DNA of 64,000 bases from Mesorhizobium loti (GTDB lineage Bacteria; Pseudomonadota; Alphaproteobacteria; Rhizobiales; Rhizobiaceae), in the NCBI RefSeq assembly GCF_002858745.1, contig NZ_PJRO01000005.1, positions 192,865 through 256,864 on the forward strand, written 5' to 3'. This document shows positions 20,028 to 28,272 of this stretch, in pieces. Positions within the stretch are counted from its first letter, which is position 1; the number at the start of each line of letters is the position of its first letter. The notes under the pieces were generated by a model, which worked only from the letters and a program-made list of their open reading frames with translations, did no database searches and had not been told where the DNA came from. The position numbers were made by a program, and so were the translations under genes.

Positions 20028-21044
20028 ATGCAGGCATTTGTTCTGACACGATATGGCGGCCCCGAAGCCACGCAGCTCCGCGAGGTGCCGAAACCGCGCC
20101 CCGCCCGCGGCGAGGTGCTGGTGCGCGTTCATGCTGCGGGGCTCAATCCGGTCGATTTCAAGACGCGCGACGGCAAGCTGAAACTCATCCAGGGATATTC
20201 CCTGCCGGCCATCATGGGCAATGAGCTGGCAGGCGTGGTCGAAGACTGCGGTGAAGGCGCGACGCGGTTCGCGAAGGGAGATCGGGTCTTCGCCCGCATG
20301 CTAAAGGCGGCCATGGGTGCCTTTGCCGAGTATGCTGTCGTCCCCGAAGACCTGCTTGCCGCGATGCCCGCTTCGCTGGATTTCGAAACCGCCGCGGGCG
20401 TTCCTCTGGCGGGGCTCACCGCGCTCCAGGCGCTGCGCGACGAGCTCAATGTGCGCAAGGGCAGCCGGATTTTCATCCCTGGCGGGGCGGGCGGCGTCGG
20501 CACCTTCGCCATCCAGCTGGCCAAGCAGCTCGGGGTGGAGGTCACCACCACCGCCTCGCCGCGCGGCAGGGTGCTCGTCGAGCGGCTGGGAGCCGACGTG
20601 GTCATCGACTACACCACGCAGAAATTCGAGGACCATGTGCGCGACATGGACGGCGTCTTCGATCTGCTTGGCGGCGAAACGCTCAAGAAATCATTTTCCG
20701 TGGTGAAGCGCGGCGGCAAAGTGGTGTCCGTTGCAGGCATGCCTGAGCCTCAGACCGCACGAAAGGACCTGGGTCGAGGTACTGGGCTGGCGGCCTTGTT
20801 CTGGCTCGCGTCCTTCAGCTTGCGTGCGGAGGCCAGGAAGCACGGCGTCTCGTATCGCTATCTGTTCATGCATCCGAGCGGCCGCGAACTGGCGGAACTG
20901 GGGCAGCTGATCGACCAGAAGAAGCTGGACCCCATCATCGACCGCGTGTTCCCCTTTGCCGGGATTGCCGAGGCGTTTGCCTATCTGGAAGCGGGGCGCG
21001 CCAAGGGTAAGGTCGTGGTGCGGATGCCGGCGACAGACGCGTGA
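20028..21044 (+). CDS. NADP-dependent oxidoreductase, quinone-oxidoreductase-like MDR
   Basis: This 338-residue medium-chain dehydrogenase/reductase begins MQAFVLTRYGGPEATQLREV and has the catalytic-domain segment VHAAGLNPVDFKTRDG. The Rossmann motif is IPGGAGGVGTFAIQLAKQLG, and no structural-zinc cysteine cluster is seen, which places it in the zinc-free quinone-oxidoreductase group. Start ATG 20028 follows GGAG. The substrate is unknown, probably a quinone or reactive enone. Confidence 0.8.
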   Translation: MQAFVLTRYGGPEATQLREVPKPRPARGEVLVRVHAAGLNPVDFKTRDGKLKLIQGYSLPAIMGNELAGVVEDCGEGATRFAKGDRVFARMLKAAMGAFAEYAVVPEDLLAAMPASLDFETAAGVPLAGLTALQALRDELNVRKGSRIFIPGGAGGVGTFAIQLAKQLGVEVTTTASPRGRVLVERLGADVVIDYTTQKFEDHVRDMDGVFDLLGGETLKKSFSVVKRGGKVVSVAGMPEPQTARKDLGRGTGLAALFWLASFSLRAEARKHGVSYRYLFMHPSGRELAELGQLIDQKKLDPIIDRVFPFAGIAEAFAYLEAGRAKGKVVVRMPATDA

Positions 21045-21411
21045 AACCCGGCAGGGGCTCGGCTTCCGAGAGGCGAGCAACGTCGTGAGGAGGATGTCGT
21101 GGGTGAGACGTATCGCTGGTCCAATCCTGCCATGACGGCCGTCGGCCGCGCGCCGGACGACCCCAACTTGCAGTTCTCCATGGATGCAGCCGGCAACAAG
21201 CCGCCGAAAGACAGCCTTGCGACTATGAAACGCTCGGACAAGGGCGGCTCCCCTGAAGGGGCGCTCTTTCGTGACGGCCAGGGAGAAGACAGCTGGCATC
21301 CGTGACGCAGGGAGCCGAAGACGCTGCTCCAGGCCGCTGGCTTTTGGCACCCAATGATTTCGGGTTTCTCCTTGTTGCCGCCTTGCTTCATTCTTAGCTT
21401 CGAACGGTCCT

Positions 21412-21510
21412 AGAGCGTTTCCGTTTTTCACGGAAACGCGGAAACGCTCTAACTTTTGTTTTTACGCAATTCCGGGCGGAAACCGTCACACACTTTCTTG
21501 GAATTGCTCC
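21412..21510. repeat. RIME-like repeat, copy 2
   Basis: This copy shares the same two-palindrome layout and most bases with 19841-19946, in the same orientation. It ends 23 bases before the TerB gene start, so it may lie inside that gene's leader or promoter. The rest of 21045-21533 shows no gene that I can support. Confidence 0.85.
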
Positions 21511-21533
21511 AACGGCAACCGAATGGAGACACA

Positions 21534-21947
21534 ATGCCTGGCCTCAACCCGCATGAAGCCCTGATCCACCTGATGGTGATCACCTCGGCTTCGGACCGCG
21601 ACATGACCGATGTGGAATTGGCGCGGATCGGCGATGTTGCCAGCTCATGGCCGGTGTTCGAGGACTTCAACCGCAACAAGCTGATTGCGATCGCCCAGAA
21701 ATGCCAGAAGCTGCTGCACGAGAAGGACGGGCTGGATGGCGTGCTTGCCAAGGCCGCCAAGGCCTTGCCGGAACGACTTCGCGACACTGCCTATGCGGCC
21801 GCCTTCGAGGTCGCCGCTGTCGATCTCGAAATGCGAATGGAAGAGGTGCGTGTGCTGCAGCTCATCCGCCGCGCGCTCGACCTCGACACGCTGACGGTCG
21901 CCGCCATCGAGCGCTCGGCCAAGGCCCGCCATCGCATGCTGACCTGA
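21534..21947 (+). CDS. TerB-family protein
   Basis: This 137-residue all-helical protein belongs to the tellurite-resistance TerB superfamily. It has the acidic metal-binding-type helix ITSASDRDMTDVELARI and the second conserved helix AFEVAAVDLEMRMEEVRVL. Single TerB proteins are widespread in Alphaproteobacteria without other ter genes, and their role is not settled. Start ATG 21534 has GGAG upstream. It converges on the solute-binding gene, with four bases between the stops. Confidence 0.75.
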   Translation: MPGLNPHEALIHLMVITSASDRDMTDVELARIGDVASSWPVFEDFNRNKLIAIAQKCQKLLHEKDGLDGVLAKAAKALPERLRDTAYAAAFEVAAVDLEMRMEEVRVLQLIRRALDLDTLTVAAIERSAKARHRMLT

Positions 21948-21951
21948 GCGA

Positions 21952-22794
21952 TTAATAAAAGCTCACCGGGAAATAGCGCAGGTAGAGTTCGGCGAAGGTG
22001 CCCTTCAGCGCGATCTGCTGCAGCGCATAGTCGAGCGCGGCGGCTAGGTCCTTGTCGTCCGGCTTGACCGCGATGGCCAGGCCGGTGCCGAGATATTCCG
22101 GCGCCAGATAAGGCCCGCCCGCGAAGCGGCAGCAGTCGCCTGCATCCGACCCTGCCAGCCAGAAGCCGAAACGCATGCCGTCGCCGAAGGCGGCATCGAG
22201 CTTGCCGGCCTTGATGTCGGTAAACAGCGCGGCCTCGGTCGGGTAGGGGGCCGCGGTCACCACCGGGAAGTCGTCGCGCAGCATGCGTTCATGCGCCGAG
22301 CCGGCCACGACACCGATGCGCTTGCCCTTCAGCTTCCCGTAAAGTGGCTCGCTCGCTGCCTTGGCCTTCGGCATGATGAAACGTGCCGGAAACTGCAGAT
22401 AGGAGCGCGAGAAGGCGTACTTTCCACGGTTCTCTTGCGTCACCGCAACGCCGGCCATGATGGCTTCGCCATCACCCTTGGCCAGCGCCCCCTCGAGTTC
22501 CGCCCAGGGCAGCGCCTGGATCTGGCATTTGTCGGCAATGGCAAGTTCGGCGCAGATGGCGCGGGCAAGATCGACATGGAAACCTGAGAGCTTGCCTGCG
22601 GTGTCCAGGAAGTTGAACGGCGGAAAATCGGTGGTGGTCAGGAAACGCAGCCGCGGCAGTTTCGACAGGTCGGGTTTCGGCAGCCGCTCATTGGCATCCC
22701 ACAGCATCGGCGGCTGCGGCTCCGCCGCGCGCGCAGCCGGACCAAAGACCGTCATCGCAGCCAGAATTGCAAGAGCGAGACAGCGCAATGTCAA
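21952..22794 (-). CDS. Periplasmic solute-binding protein (family 3, amino-acid type)
   Basis: This 280-residue protein has a signal peptide (LRCLALAILAAMTVFGPAARA) and a family-3 binding fold: RFLTTTDFPPFNFLDTAGKL, GFHVDLARAICAELAI, GKRIGVVAGSAHERML and DAAFGDGM. It would bind a small amino-acid-like ligand. No permease or ATPase gene lies nearby, so it is an orphan here. A TTG start at 22794 has GGAG seven bases upstream. A pair of cysteines (DCCRF) is unusual for the family. Confidence 0.75.
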   Translation of the reverse strand: MTLRCLALAILAAMTVFGPAARAAEPQPPMLWDANERLPKPDLSKLPRLRFLTTTDFPPFNFLDTAGKLSGFHVDLARAICAELAIADKCQIQALPWAELEGALAKGDGEAIMAGVAVTQENRGKYAFSRSYLQFPARFIMPKAKAASEPLYGKLKGKRIGVVAGSAHERMLRDDFPVVTAAPYPTEAALFTDIKAGKLDAAFGDGMRFGFWLAGSDAGDCCRFAGGPYLAPEYLGTGLAIAVKPDDKDLAAALDYALQQIALKGTFAELYLRYFPVSFY

Positions 22795-22804
22795 ATGGAA
22801 CTCC

Positions 22805-22950
22805 AGTTGGGTAGTGAGTAGCGAGTAGTGAATAAGGGAATAAGGGAATAGGGGAATAAGGCAACCACATGTTGCCTGCTCCGTTTCCGCGAAGACGGAT
22901 CATCCGTGGCCTACTGCCCTGCTGCCCTATTCCGCTACTCGCTATTCGCT
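22805..22950. repeat. Low-complexity AG-rich / CT-rich intergenic hairpin repeat
   Basis: Runs of GAATAAGGGAATAAGG and GTAGTGAATAAG are complemented downstream by CCCTATTCCGCTACTCGC-type runs, giving an imperfect long hairpin between the binding-protein and ppk2 genes. The same style recurs at 26064-26165, 27240-27297, 32985-33058 and 34210-34314. Confidence 0.6.
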
Positions 22951-23857
22951 ACTTCACGAACGCCGACCCTTCCCCGATGATCTTCTTGTCTTCCTTGCCG
23001 ATCACGTCGAGGTCGCGTCCATCGTAGGGCAGGCTGAGCAGGATGCGGCGGATGACGGCGAGGCGGGCGCGGCGCTTGTCGTTGGCGCGCACAATGATCC
23101 AGGGCGCATGCTTGGAATGCGTGCGCTTGAACATCTGGTCGCGGGCTTTGGTGTAGTCGTCCCATTTGTTCACGCCGGCGATGTCGATGGGCGAGAACTT
23201 CCAGTTCTTCAGCGGGCTGTGGCGGCGGTCGTGGAAGCGCGCGAGTTGCGTTTCGCGGCCGATGTCGAGCCAGATCTTGAAGAAATGGATGCCGTCATTG
23301 CTGATCATCTTCTCGAAATGCGGCACCTCGTCGAGGAAGTTCTCGTGCTGCTCGGGCGTGCAGAACCCCATCACCGGTTCGACGCCCGCGCGGTTGTACC
23401 AGGAGCGGTCGAACGACACCAGCGCTCCGGTGGTCGGGAAGTGGTTGACGTAGCGCTGGAAATACCACTGCCCCTGTTCAGTCTCGGTCGGCTTGGTCAG
23501 GGCGACGTTGTGGGCACTGCGGGGGTTGAGGAACTGGTGCAGGGCAAAGATGGTGCCGCCCTTGCCGGCGGCGTCGCGCCCTTCGAACAGCGCCATCACC
23601 CGCCGGCCGGTCGCCTGCAGCCAGGCCTGCGCCTTCACCAGCTCGATCTGCAGCTTTTCCAGCGTCTGTGCATAATCTTCGCTCTTCAGCTTCTTGTCGT
23701 ATGGATAGCCGCCCGCCGACAGCTTGTTCTCCTCGATCCAGGCCGGCAGTTCCGGCGCGTCGATGTCGAAGATGCGCTCCTTGCCGTCGATCTGGATCCT
23801 CAGCGGTTCCGGCACGGGAATGCCGGCAACCGGGGCGGCGGGCTTTTCTTTTTTCAT
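22949..23857 (-). CDS. ppk2: Polyphosphate kinase 2
   Basis: This 302-residue PPK2 has the Walker A-type loop [14 protein letters not shown], the Walker B-like [17 protein letters not shown] and the lid element [15 protein letters not shown]. It transfers phosphate between polyphosphate and nucleoside diphosphates. Single-domain enzymes of this length mainly make GTP or ATP from polyphosphate. Start ATG 23857 ([12 protein letters not shown]) has GGAGAGG nine bases upstream. It is divergent from phoR, which fits phosphate metabolism. Confidence 0.92.
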   Translation of the reverse strand: MKKEKPAAPVAGIPVPEPLRIQIDGKERIFDIDAPELPAWIEENKLSAGGYPYDKKLKSEDYAQTLEKLQIELVKAQAWLQATGRRVMALFEGRDAAGKGGTIFALHQFLNPRSAHNVALTKPTETEQGQWYFQRYVNHFPTTGALVSFDRSWYNRAGVEPVMGFCTPEQHENFLDEVPHFEKMISNDGIHFFKIWLDIGRETQLARFHDRRHSPLKNWKFSPIDIAGVNKWDDYTKARDQMFKRTHSKHAPWIIVRANDKRRARLAVIRRILLSLPYDGRDLDVIGKEDKKIIGEGSAFVK

Positions 23858-23956
23858 CGATACGAACCTCTCCAACTTTCAAACTCATGCTATGGGGAGC
23901 CAGTAATGGGGTCCAGCGGGAATTGCGGTAGGCTACCCGGATGGATTGGAGTGCAT

Positions 23957-25219
23957 ATGAGCAACGTTACGGGTGAGGATCGCCGTTCCAGGACGAGCTT
24001 GACGGTCAGGCTGTGGGAGGCGCGCTGGTATCTCCTGGCGGGTCTTGCGGCTGTGATGGTTGCCTACGGCTTCGGGCCAGGGCGGGCCTGGGCCTTGCCG
24101 TTGGCCGTCCTGCTTCTGTTTGCAGCGCTTTTTAGCGCCAAGCCTCGCGCGCGCATCGCTGAAAAGGCGAGGGAGGTGGAGGCTGAGGGCCTGCAGCGCC
24201 TTTCCGGCGAATATCTGGCCGCCGCCGTCGCCGACCCCTTGATCATCTTCGACCGCACCACCACGGTCGTTCACGCCAATGCCGCCGCCTTCGCCGCTTT
24301 CGGCGGCATGGCGCCCGGCCTGTCGCTGTCGCTGAAATTCCGTGCGCCCGAAATGCAGGCGCTGCTCGACAGCGTCGTCTCGGGCAAGGTCGCCTCCGAT
24401 GCGCTCGATTACCTCGAGAAGCTTCCCGTCGAGCGCGTCTACAGGGTCACCGCTTCCTCCGTCGGCAATGGTACGGGCCTGTTCGTGCTGGTGTTCAAGG
24501 ACCAAAGCGAAGCACGCCGCATCGACCGCATGCGCGCCGACTTCATCGCCAACGCCAGCCATGAGCTGCGCACGCCGCTCGCCTCGATCGCCGGTTTCAT
24601 CGAGACCTTGCGCGGTCCGGCCCGCAACGACCCGGCAGCGCGCGAGCAATTCCTGCAGATCATGCAGAACCAGACCAGCCGCATGGCGCGCCTGATCGAC
24701 GATCTGCTGTCGCTGTCGCGGCTGGAGATGAAGCCTTATCTGAAAGCCGGCGCACACGTGGACCTGCGCCAGACGCTGGAAAGCGTCATCGATTCCCTCA
24801 GCCCCCTTGCCCGTGACAGCAACCTCGTCGTCGAGCGCGATTTCGCCGAGGGGCAGCTTGCCGTGCCGGGCGATCGCGACGAGCTGTTCCAGGTGTTCGA
24901 GAACCTTCTGGAAAACGCCTGCAAATACGGACAGTCCGGTGGTCGCGTCGCGGTGAGTGTCGCACGCGGCGGAACCGCCGCCGAGCCGACCGTCGATGTC
25001 ACCATCCGGGATTTCGGCCCCGGCATCGCGGAAGAACACATCCCACGCATCACCGAGCGCTTCTACCGCGTCGATGTCGAGACCAGCCGCGCGCAGAAGG
25101 GAACCGGCCTCGGCCTGTCCATCGTCAAGCACATCCTGACCCGCCACAATGCACGCATGTCGATCCGCTCGGAACTCGGCAAGGGAGCTGCATTCACAAT
25201 CCATTTGCCAGCGAACTAG
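23957..25219 (+). CDS. phoR: Phosphate-regulon sensor histidine kinase
   Basis: This 420-residue kinase has two adjacent N-terminal membrane helices (residues about 20-60), then a PAS-like domain (about 80-180). The H box is NASHELRTPLASIAGF with its phospho-accepting histidine, the N box NLLENACKYG, and the G boxes DFGPGIAEEH and GTGLGLSIVKHIL. Domain order and size match PhoR. It would phosphorylate PhoB when phosphate is short. The next gene is phoU; the pst transporter genes that often separate the two are absent. Start ATG 23957; GTG 23951 is possible. Confidence 0.85.
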   Translation: MSNVTGEDRRSRTSLTVRLWEARWYLLAGLAAVMVAYGFGPGRAWALPLAVLLLFAALFSAKPRARIAEKAREVEAEGLQRLSGEYLAAAVADPLIIFDRTTTVVHANAAAFAAFGGMAPGLSLSLKFRAPEMQALLDSVVSGKVASDALDYLEKLPVERVYRVTASSVGNGTGLFVLVFKDQSEARRIDRMRADFIANASHELRTPLASIAGFIETLRGPARNDPAAREQFLQIMQNQTSRMARLIDDLLSLSRLEMKPYLKAGAHVDLRQTLESVIDSLSPLARDSNLVVERDFAEGQLAVPGDRDELFQVFENLLENACKYGQSGGRVAVSVARGGTAAEPTVDVTIRDFGPGIAEEHIPRITERFYRVDVETSRAQKGTGLGLSIVKHILTRHNARMSIRSELGKGAAFTIHLPAN

Positions 25220-25337
25220 ATTTCGGCGGAACTGCATACTATGTCTGGATAAAGCGTTTCGTCTTACTGTCACATGGCTGGCGTATCAGCAGTCAATTGA
25301 GATGCGAATCGCCACACAATTCCAGAAGGCCGTGCCC

Positions 25338-26063
25338 ATGCAGTCCGTGCACATTGTCAGCGCTTATGACGAGGAACTGAAGTTCCTGGCCAAGCGCATT
25401 GCCGCCATGGGCGGGCACGCGGAACGCATGGTCGAACAGGCGGTGGCCGCACTCGTCAATGCCGACCAGGACCTGGCCCAGAAGGTGATCCGCGACGACA
25501 TCGTGCTGGACGAGGGTCAGCGCGAGATCGACGACAAGGCCATCCTCATCATCGCCCGGCGCCAGCCGATGGCGACAGACCTGCGCGAGATCGTCGGCGC
25601 CATCCGCATCTCGGCCGATCTGGAACGGGTCGGCGATCTGGGCAAGAACGTCGCCAAGCGGGTGATGTCGGTGACGGATGGCCGCGAAGCCACCAGCCTC
25701 TACCGCGGGCTGGAAGCGCTGGCCAATCTTGCTTTGATCCAGCTCAAGGAAGTGCTCGACGTCTACGCCTCGCGCTCGGTCGACAAGATCGGCCTCATGC
25801 GCGACCGCGACGAGCAGATCGATGCCATGTACACCTCGCTGTTTCGCGAGTTGTTGACCTACATGATGGAAGATCCGCGCAACATCACCTCCTGCACGCA
25901 TCTTTTGTTCTGCGCCAAGAACATCGAGCGCATCGGCGACCACGCCACCAACATTGCCGAGACCATCTATTACATCGTCACCGGCGACCAGATGCCGGCC
26001 GAGCGCCCCAAGGAAGACAAGACCGATCGGGTGGTGGTGCAGCAGGCGGAGCTGACGAAGTAG
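25338..26063 (+). CDS. phoU: Phosphate signalling protein PhoU
   Basis: This 241-residue protein has the two three-helix PhoU repeats. The metal-binding acidic motifs appear as ISADLERVGDLGKNVAKR and KNIERIGDHATNIAETIYY, both intact. PhoU damps PhoR signalling and links it to phosphate transport. Start chosen at ATG 25338 (MQSVHIVSAYDEEL), as homologues start here. It lies 118 bases after phoR. No phoB follows; corA comes next. Confidence 0.93.
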   Translation: MQSVHIVSAYDEELKFLAKRIAAMGGHAERMVEQAVAALVNADQDLAQKVIRDDIVLDEGQREIDDKAILIIARRQPMATDLREIVGAIRISADLERVGDLGKNVAKRVMSVTDGREATSLYRGLEALANLALIQLKEVLDVYASRSVDKIGLMRDRDEQIDAMYTSLFRELLTYMMEDPRNITSCTHLLFCAKNIERIGDHATNIAETIYYIVTGDQMPAERPKEDKTDRVVVQQAELTK

Positions 26064-26165
26064 GCAGTAGGGAATAGGGGATTAAGGCATTAGGGCAGTA
26101 GGCGATTTCGCCTGCCGCCCTTTTCTATTCCCCCACTGCCTTATCGCCTTACTCCCCCCATTCCC
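26064..26165. repeat. AG-rich / CT-rich hairpin repeat after phoU
   Basis: A run of TAGGGAATAGGGGATTAAGG, then the tight hairpin AGGCGATTTCGCCT, then the complementary run with TATTCCCCCACTGCC. It belongs to the same family as 32985-33058 and 34210-34314. It may act as a transcription or mRNA-end element. Confidence 0.65.
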
Positions 26166-26230
26166 CTTGCCATCCCGCCAAGCCCGGTTCACTCTGTGGT
26201 CTCTCAAATACGGTTCCTCGGGAGGCGACG

Positions 26231-27238
26231 ATGGACCATGTCCGCGATTTCACGCCGGGACCACAGGATTCCAGGATCGTCGCCTCGAGCGTCTATGTCG
26301 CCGGGCGGCGTGTTGCCGATATCCCCATCGAGGAAGCCGGCGAATGGTCCCGCAAGAAGGACCATGTCGTCTGGATCGGCCTGCTCGAACCCGATCGCGA
26401 ATTGCTGCGGCGCGTGCAGGCGCAGTTCAACCTGCACGACCTCGCCATCGAGGATGCCGAGCATCCGCATCAGCGGCCAAAACTCGAGCAATATGGCGAC
26501 GCCCTGTTCATCGTCGCCCGCACGGCGCAGCTGGTGGAGAAGCGCGTCAGTTTCGGCGAGACGCATCTTTTTGTCGGCAAGGGCTATCTGGTAAGTGTCC
26601 GGCATGGACCGTCGACCTCTTATTCCACGGTGCGCCAGCACTGGGAAACCTGCCCGACGTCCTTGGCCAAGGGGGAGGATTTCGTCCTCTATGCCATCCT
26701 CGATTTCATCGTCGACAACTACTTCCCGGTGCTGGAGCAGATCGAGGACGAGGTCGAGGAGATAGAAGACGGCGTGCTGGTGAAACCCATGGATGCCAAG
26801 GCGATCGAGCGTCTCTACATGCTGCGTCGCGACCTTTTGCGCCTGCGCAATGCGGCGCTGCCACTGGTGGAAGTCTGTCGTCGGCTGACCAGTTCCGAAC
26901 TGCCGCAGATCGATGCCGACATGCACCCGCTGTTTCGCGATGTCACCGACCACATCCGTACCGTGCAGGAGAAGATCGACAGCTTGCGTGAAGTGCTGGC
27001 CTTCGCTTTCGAGGCGAGCCTGCTTGTCGGCCAGAGCCAGGAGACGGCGATCTCGAAGAAACTCGCCTCCTGGGCCGCCATCCTGGCGGTGCCGACAGCC
27101 TTCGCCGGCATCTACGGCATGAATTTCAACGACATGCCGGAGCTGAAGATGGAATATGGCTACCCCACGGTGCTGGCGGCCATCGCCGGCATCTGCGTCT
27201 TCCTCTATTGGCGCTTCCGTCAGAACGGATGGCTGTGA
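26231..27238 (+). CDS. corA: CorA-type magnesium/cobalt channel
   Basis: This 335-residue protein has a large cytoplasmic domain and two C-terminal membrane helices. The pore motif GMN is in FAGIYGMNFNDMPELKMEYG between the helices, as in CorA. It takes up Mg2+ (also Co2+/Ni2+) across the inner membrane as a pentamer. Start ATG 26231 follows GGGAGG. It is monocistronic, set between two repeat regions. Confidence 0.92.
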   Translation: MDHVRDFTPGPQDSRIVASSVYVAGRRVADIPIEEAGEWSRKKDHVVWIGLLEPDRELLRRVQAQFNLHDLAIEDAEHPHQRPKLEQYGDALFIVARTAQLVEKRVSFGETHLFVGKGYLVSVRHGPSTSYSTVRQHWETCPTSLAKGEDFVLYAILDFIVDNYFPVLEQIEDEVEEIEDGVLVKPMDAKAIERLYMLRRDLLRLRNAALPLVEVCRRLTSSELPQIDADMHPLFRDVTDHIRTVQEKIDSLREVLAFAFEASLLVGQSQETAISKKLASWAAILAVPTAFAGIYGMNFNDMPELKMEYGYPTVLAAIAGICVFLYWRFRQNGWL

Positions 27239-27286
27239 AGGGAGCGAGTAGTGAGTAGCGAATAGTCAGCGAGCCATCACTACTCA

Positions 27287-28234
27287 CTATTCCCTCAGCT
27301 TGAAAAGCTGAGCCGCATTGCGATCGAGGATCGCCTCGACATCCTTTTCCGATAGTCCCGCCCGCTTGATGTAGTCGACCGTCGTCTGGAAGAGTTCTCC
27401 GGGCTGGAAGGGGAAGTCGGTCCCGAACAGCAGCCGGTCGGCGCCGAAGGTATCGATCGCCGCCCGCAGCGCAGGCACGTGATCGTGCCCAACTGTGTCG
27501 TACCACAGGCGCTGTGCGGCGAGGCTTGGCCTTTCAGGGGTCTCCGGGGCTTCCCAGGCGACATGCTGGTCGATCCTTTCAAGCGTCATTGGCAGAAGTC
27601 CGCCGAAATGCGGGATGATGATTTTGATATGGGGAAAGCGGCTGGGGATGCCCTTGAGGATCAGCTGCATCGCGGCGACCGTGTCTTCGACCGGCGCCCC
27701 GATCGACCAGGTCAGCTGATGATCCGTTATCAACGGGGAATGGGCGCCGTGGCCGGCCGGATGGACCGAAAGCACGCTTTGCCGGCGGTTGAGCTCGCGA
27801 TAGAGCGGCTCGAACAGCTCGTCGGCGATCGGGCGGCCGAGCACCGAGGTCGTGATATAGGCGCCCAGCATGCCGAGGTCGGAGATCGCCCGGTCGAGTT
27901 CGGCAAGCGAGGCGTCGATGTGGGGCAGGGGCAGCGAAGCGATCGCCCTGAACCGGCCGGGGTGGCGCTCGACCAGCGCTGCGTATTCGTCGTTGACCTG
28001 CCGTGCGGCGGTCACGGCGGCTCCTTCATCCTCGAAATGCGGTGACAAAGGCGCTGCTGTCAGGATCTGCAGGTCAATGCCGACGGCGTCGAGCATGGCG
28101 AAGCGGGCGGCGAGCTCGTCATCCGTCACGCCGGCGCCCAACTGCCGGTAGGCGGCGACTTCGCTTCTTCCGAAACGCTCGAGCAGGTCCAGATAGTCGC
28201 TGCTCCAGGCATGGGCGTGTACATCTACTCGCAT
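27287..28234 (-). CDS. Amidohydrolase family 2 (ACMSD-like) metal hydrolase/decarboxylase
   Basis: This 315-residue TIM-barrel protein begins with the metal-binding VDVHAHAWS motif. Further ligands are in VLSVHPAGHGAH and PHFGG, and the late aspartate is in RLLFGTDFPFQPGE. These mark the family that includes aminocarboxymuconate-semialdehyde decarboxylase and gamma-resorcylate decarboxylase. It acts on a small, probably aromatic or carboxylated, compound. No pathway partner is adjacent, apart from the CocE-type hydrolase 38 bases upstream on the same strand. Confidence 0.8.
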   Translation of the reverse strand: MRVDVHAHAWSSDYLDLLERFGRSEVAAYRQLGAGVTDDELAARFAMLDAVGIDLQILTAAPLSPHFEDEGAAVTAARQVNDEYAALVERHPGRFRAIASLPLPHIDASLAELDRAISDLGMLGAYITTSVLGRPIADELFEPLYRELNRRQSVLSVHPAGHGAHSPLITDHQLTWSIGAPVEDTVAAMQLILKGIPSRFPHIKIIIPHFGGLLPMTLERIDQHVAWEAPETPERPSLAAQRLWYDTVGHDHVPALRAAIDTFGADRLLFGTDFPFQPGELFQTTVDYIKRAGLSEKDVEAILDRNAAQLFKLRE

Positions 28235-28272
28235 GGTGTAGTCATCCTGTTGAACGGCTTTCGCGAAATGCC

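Noticed and set aside
19839..20132. Minus-strand open frame near the RIME-like repeat
   Set aside because: Much of it is the intergenic repeat plus the antisense of the oxidoreductase start.
21099..21305. Small plus-strand frame of 68 codons
   Set aside because: No ribosome-binding site, family or coding character; it lies in repeat-rich intergenic DNA.
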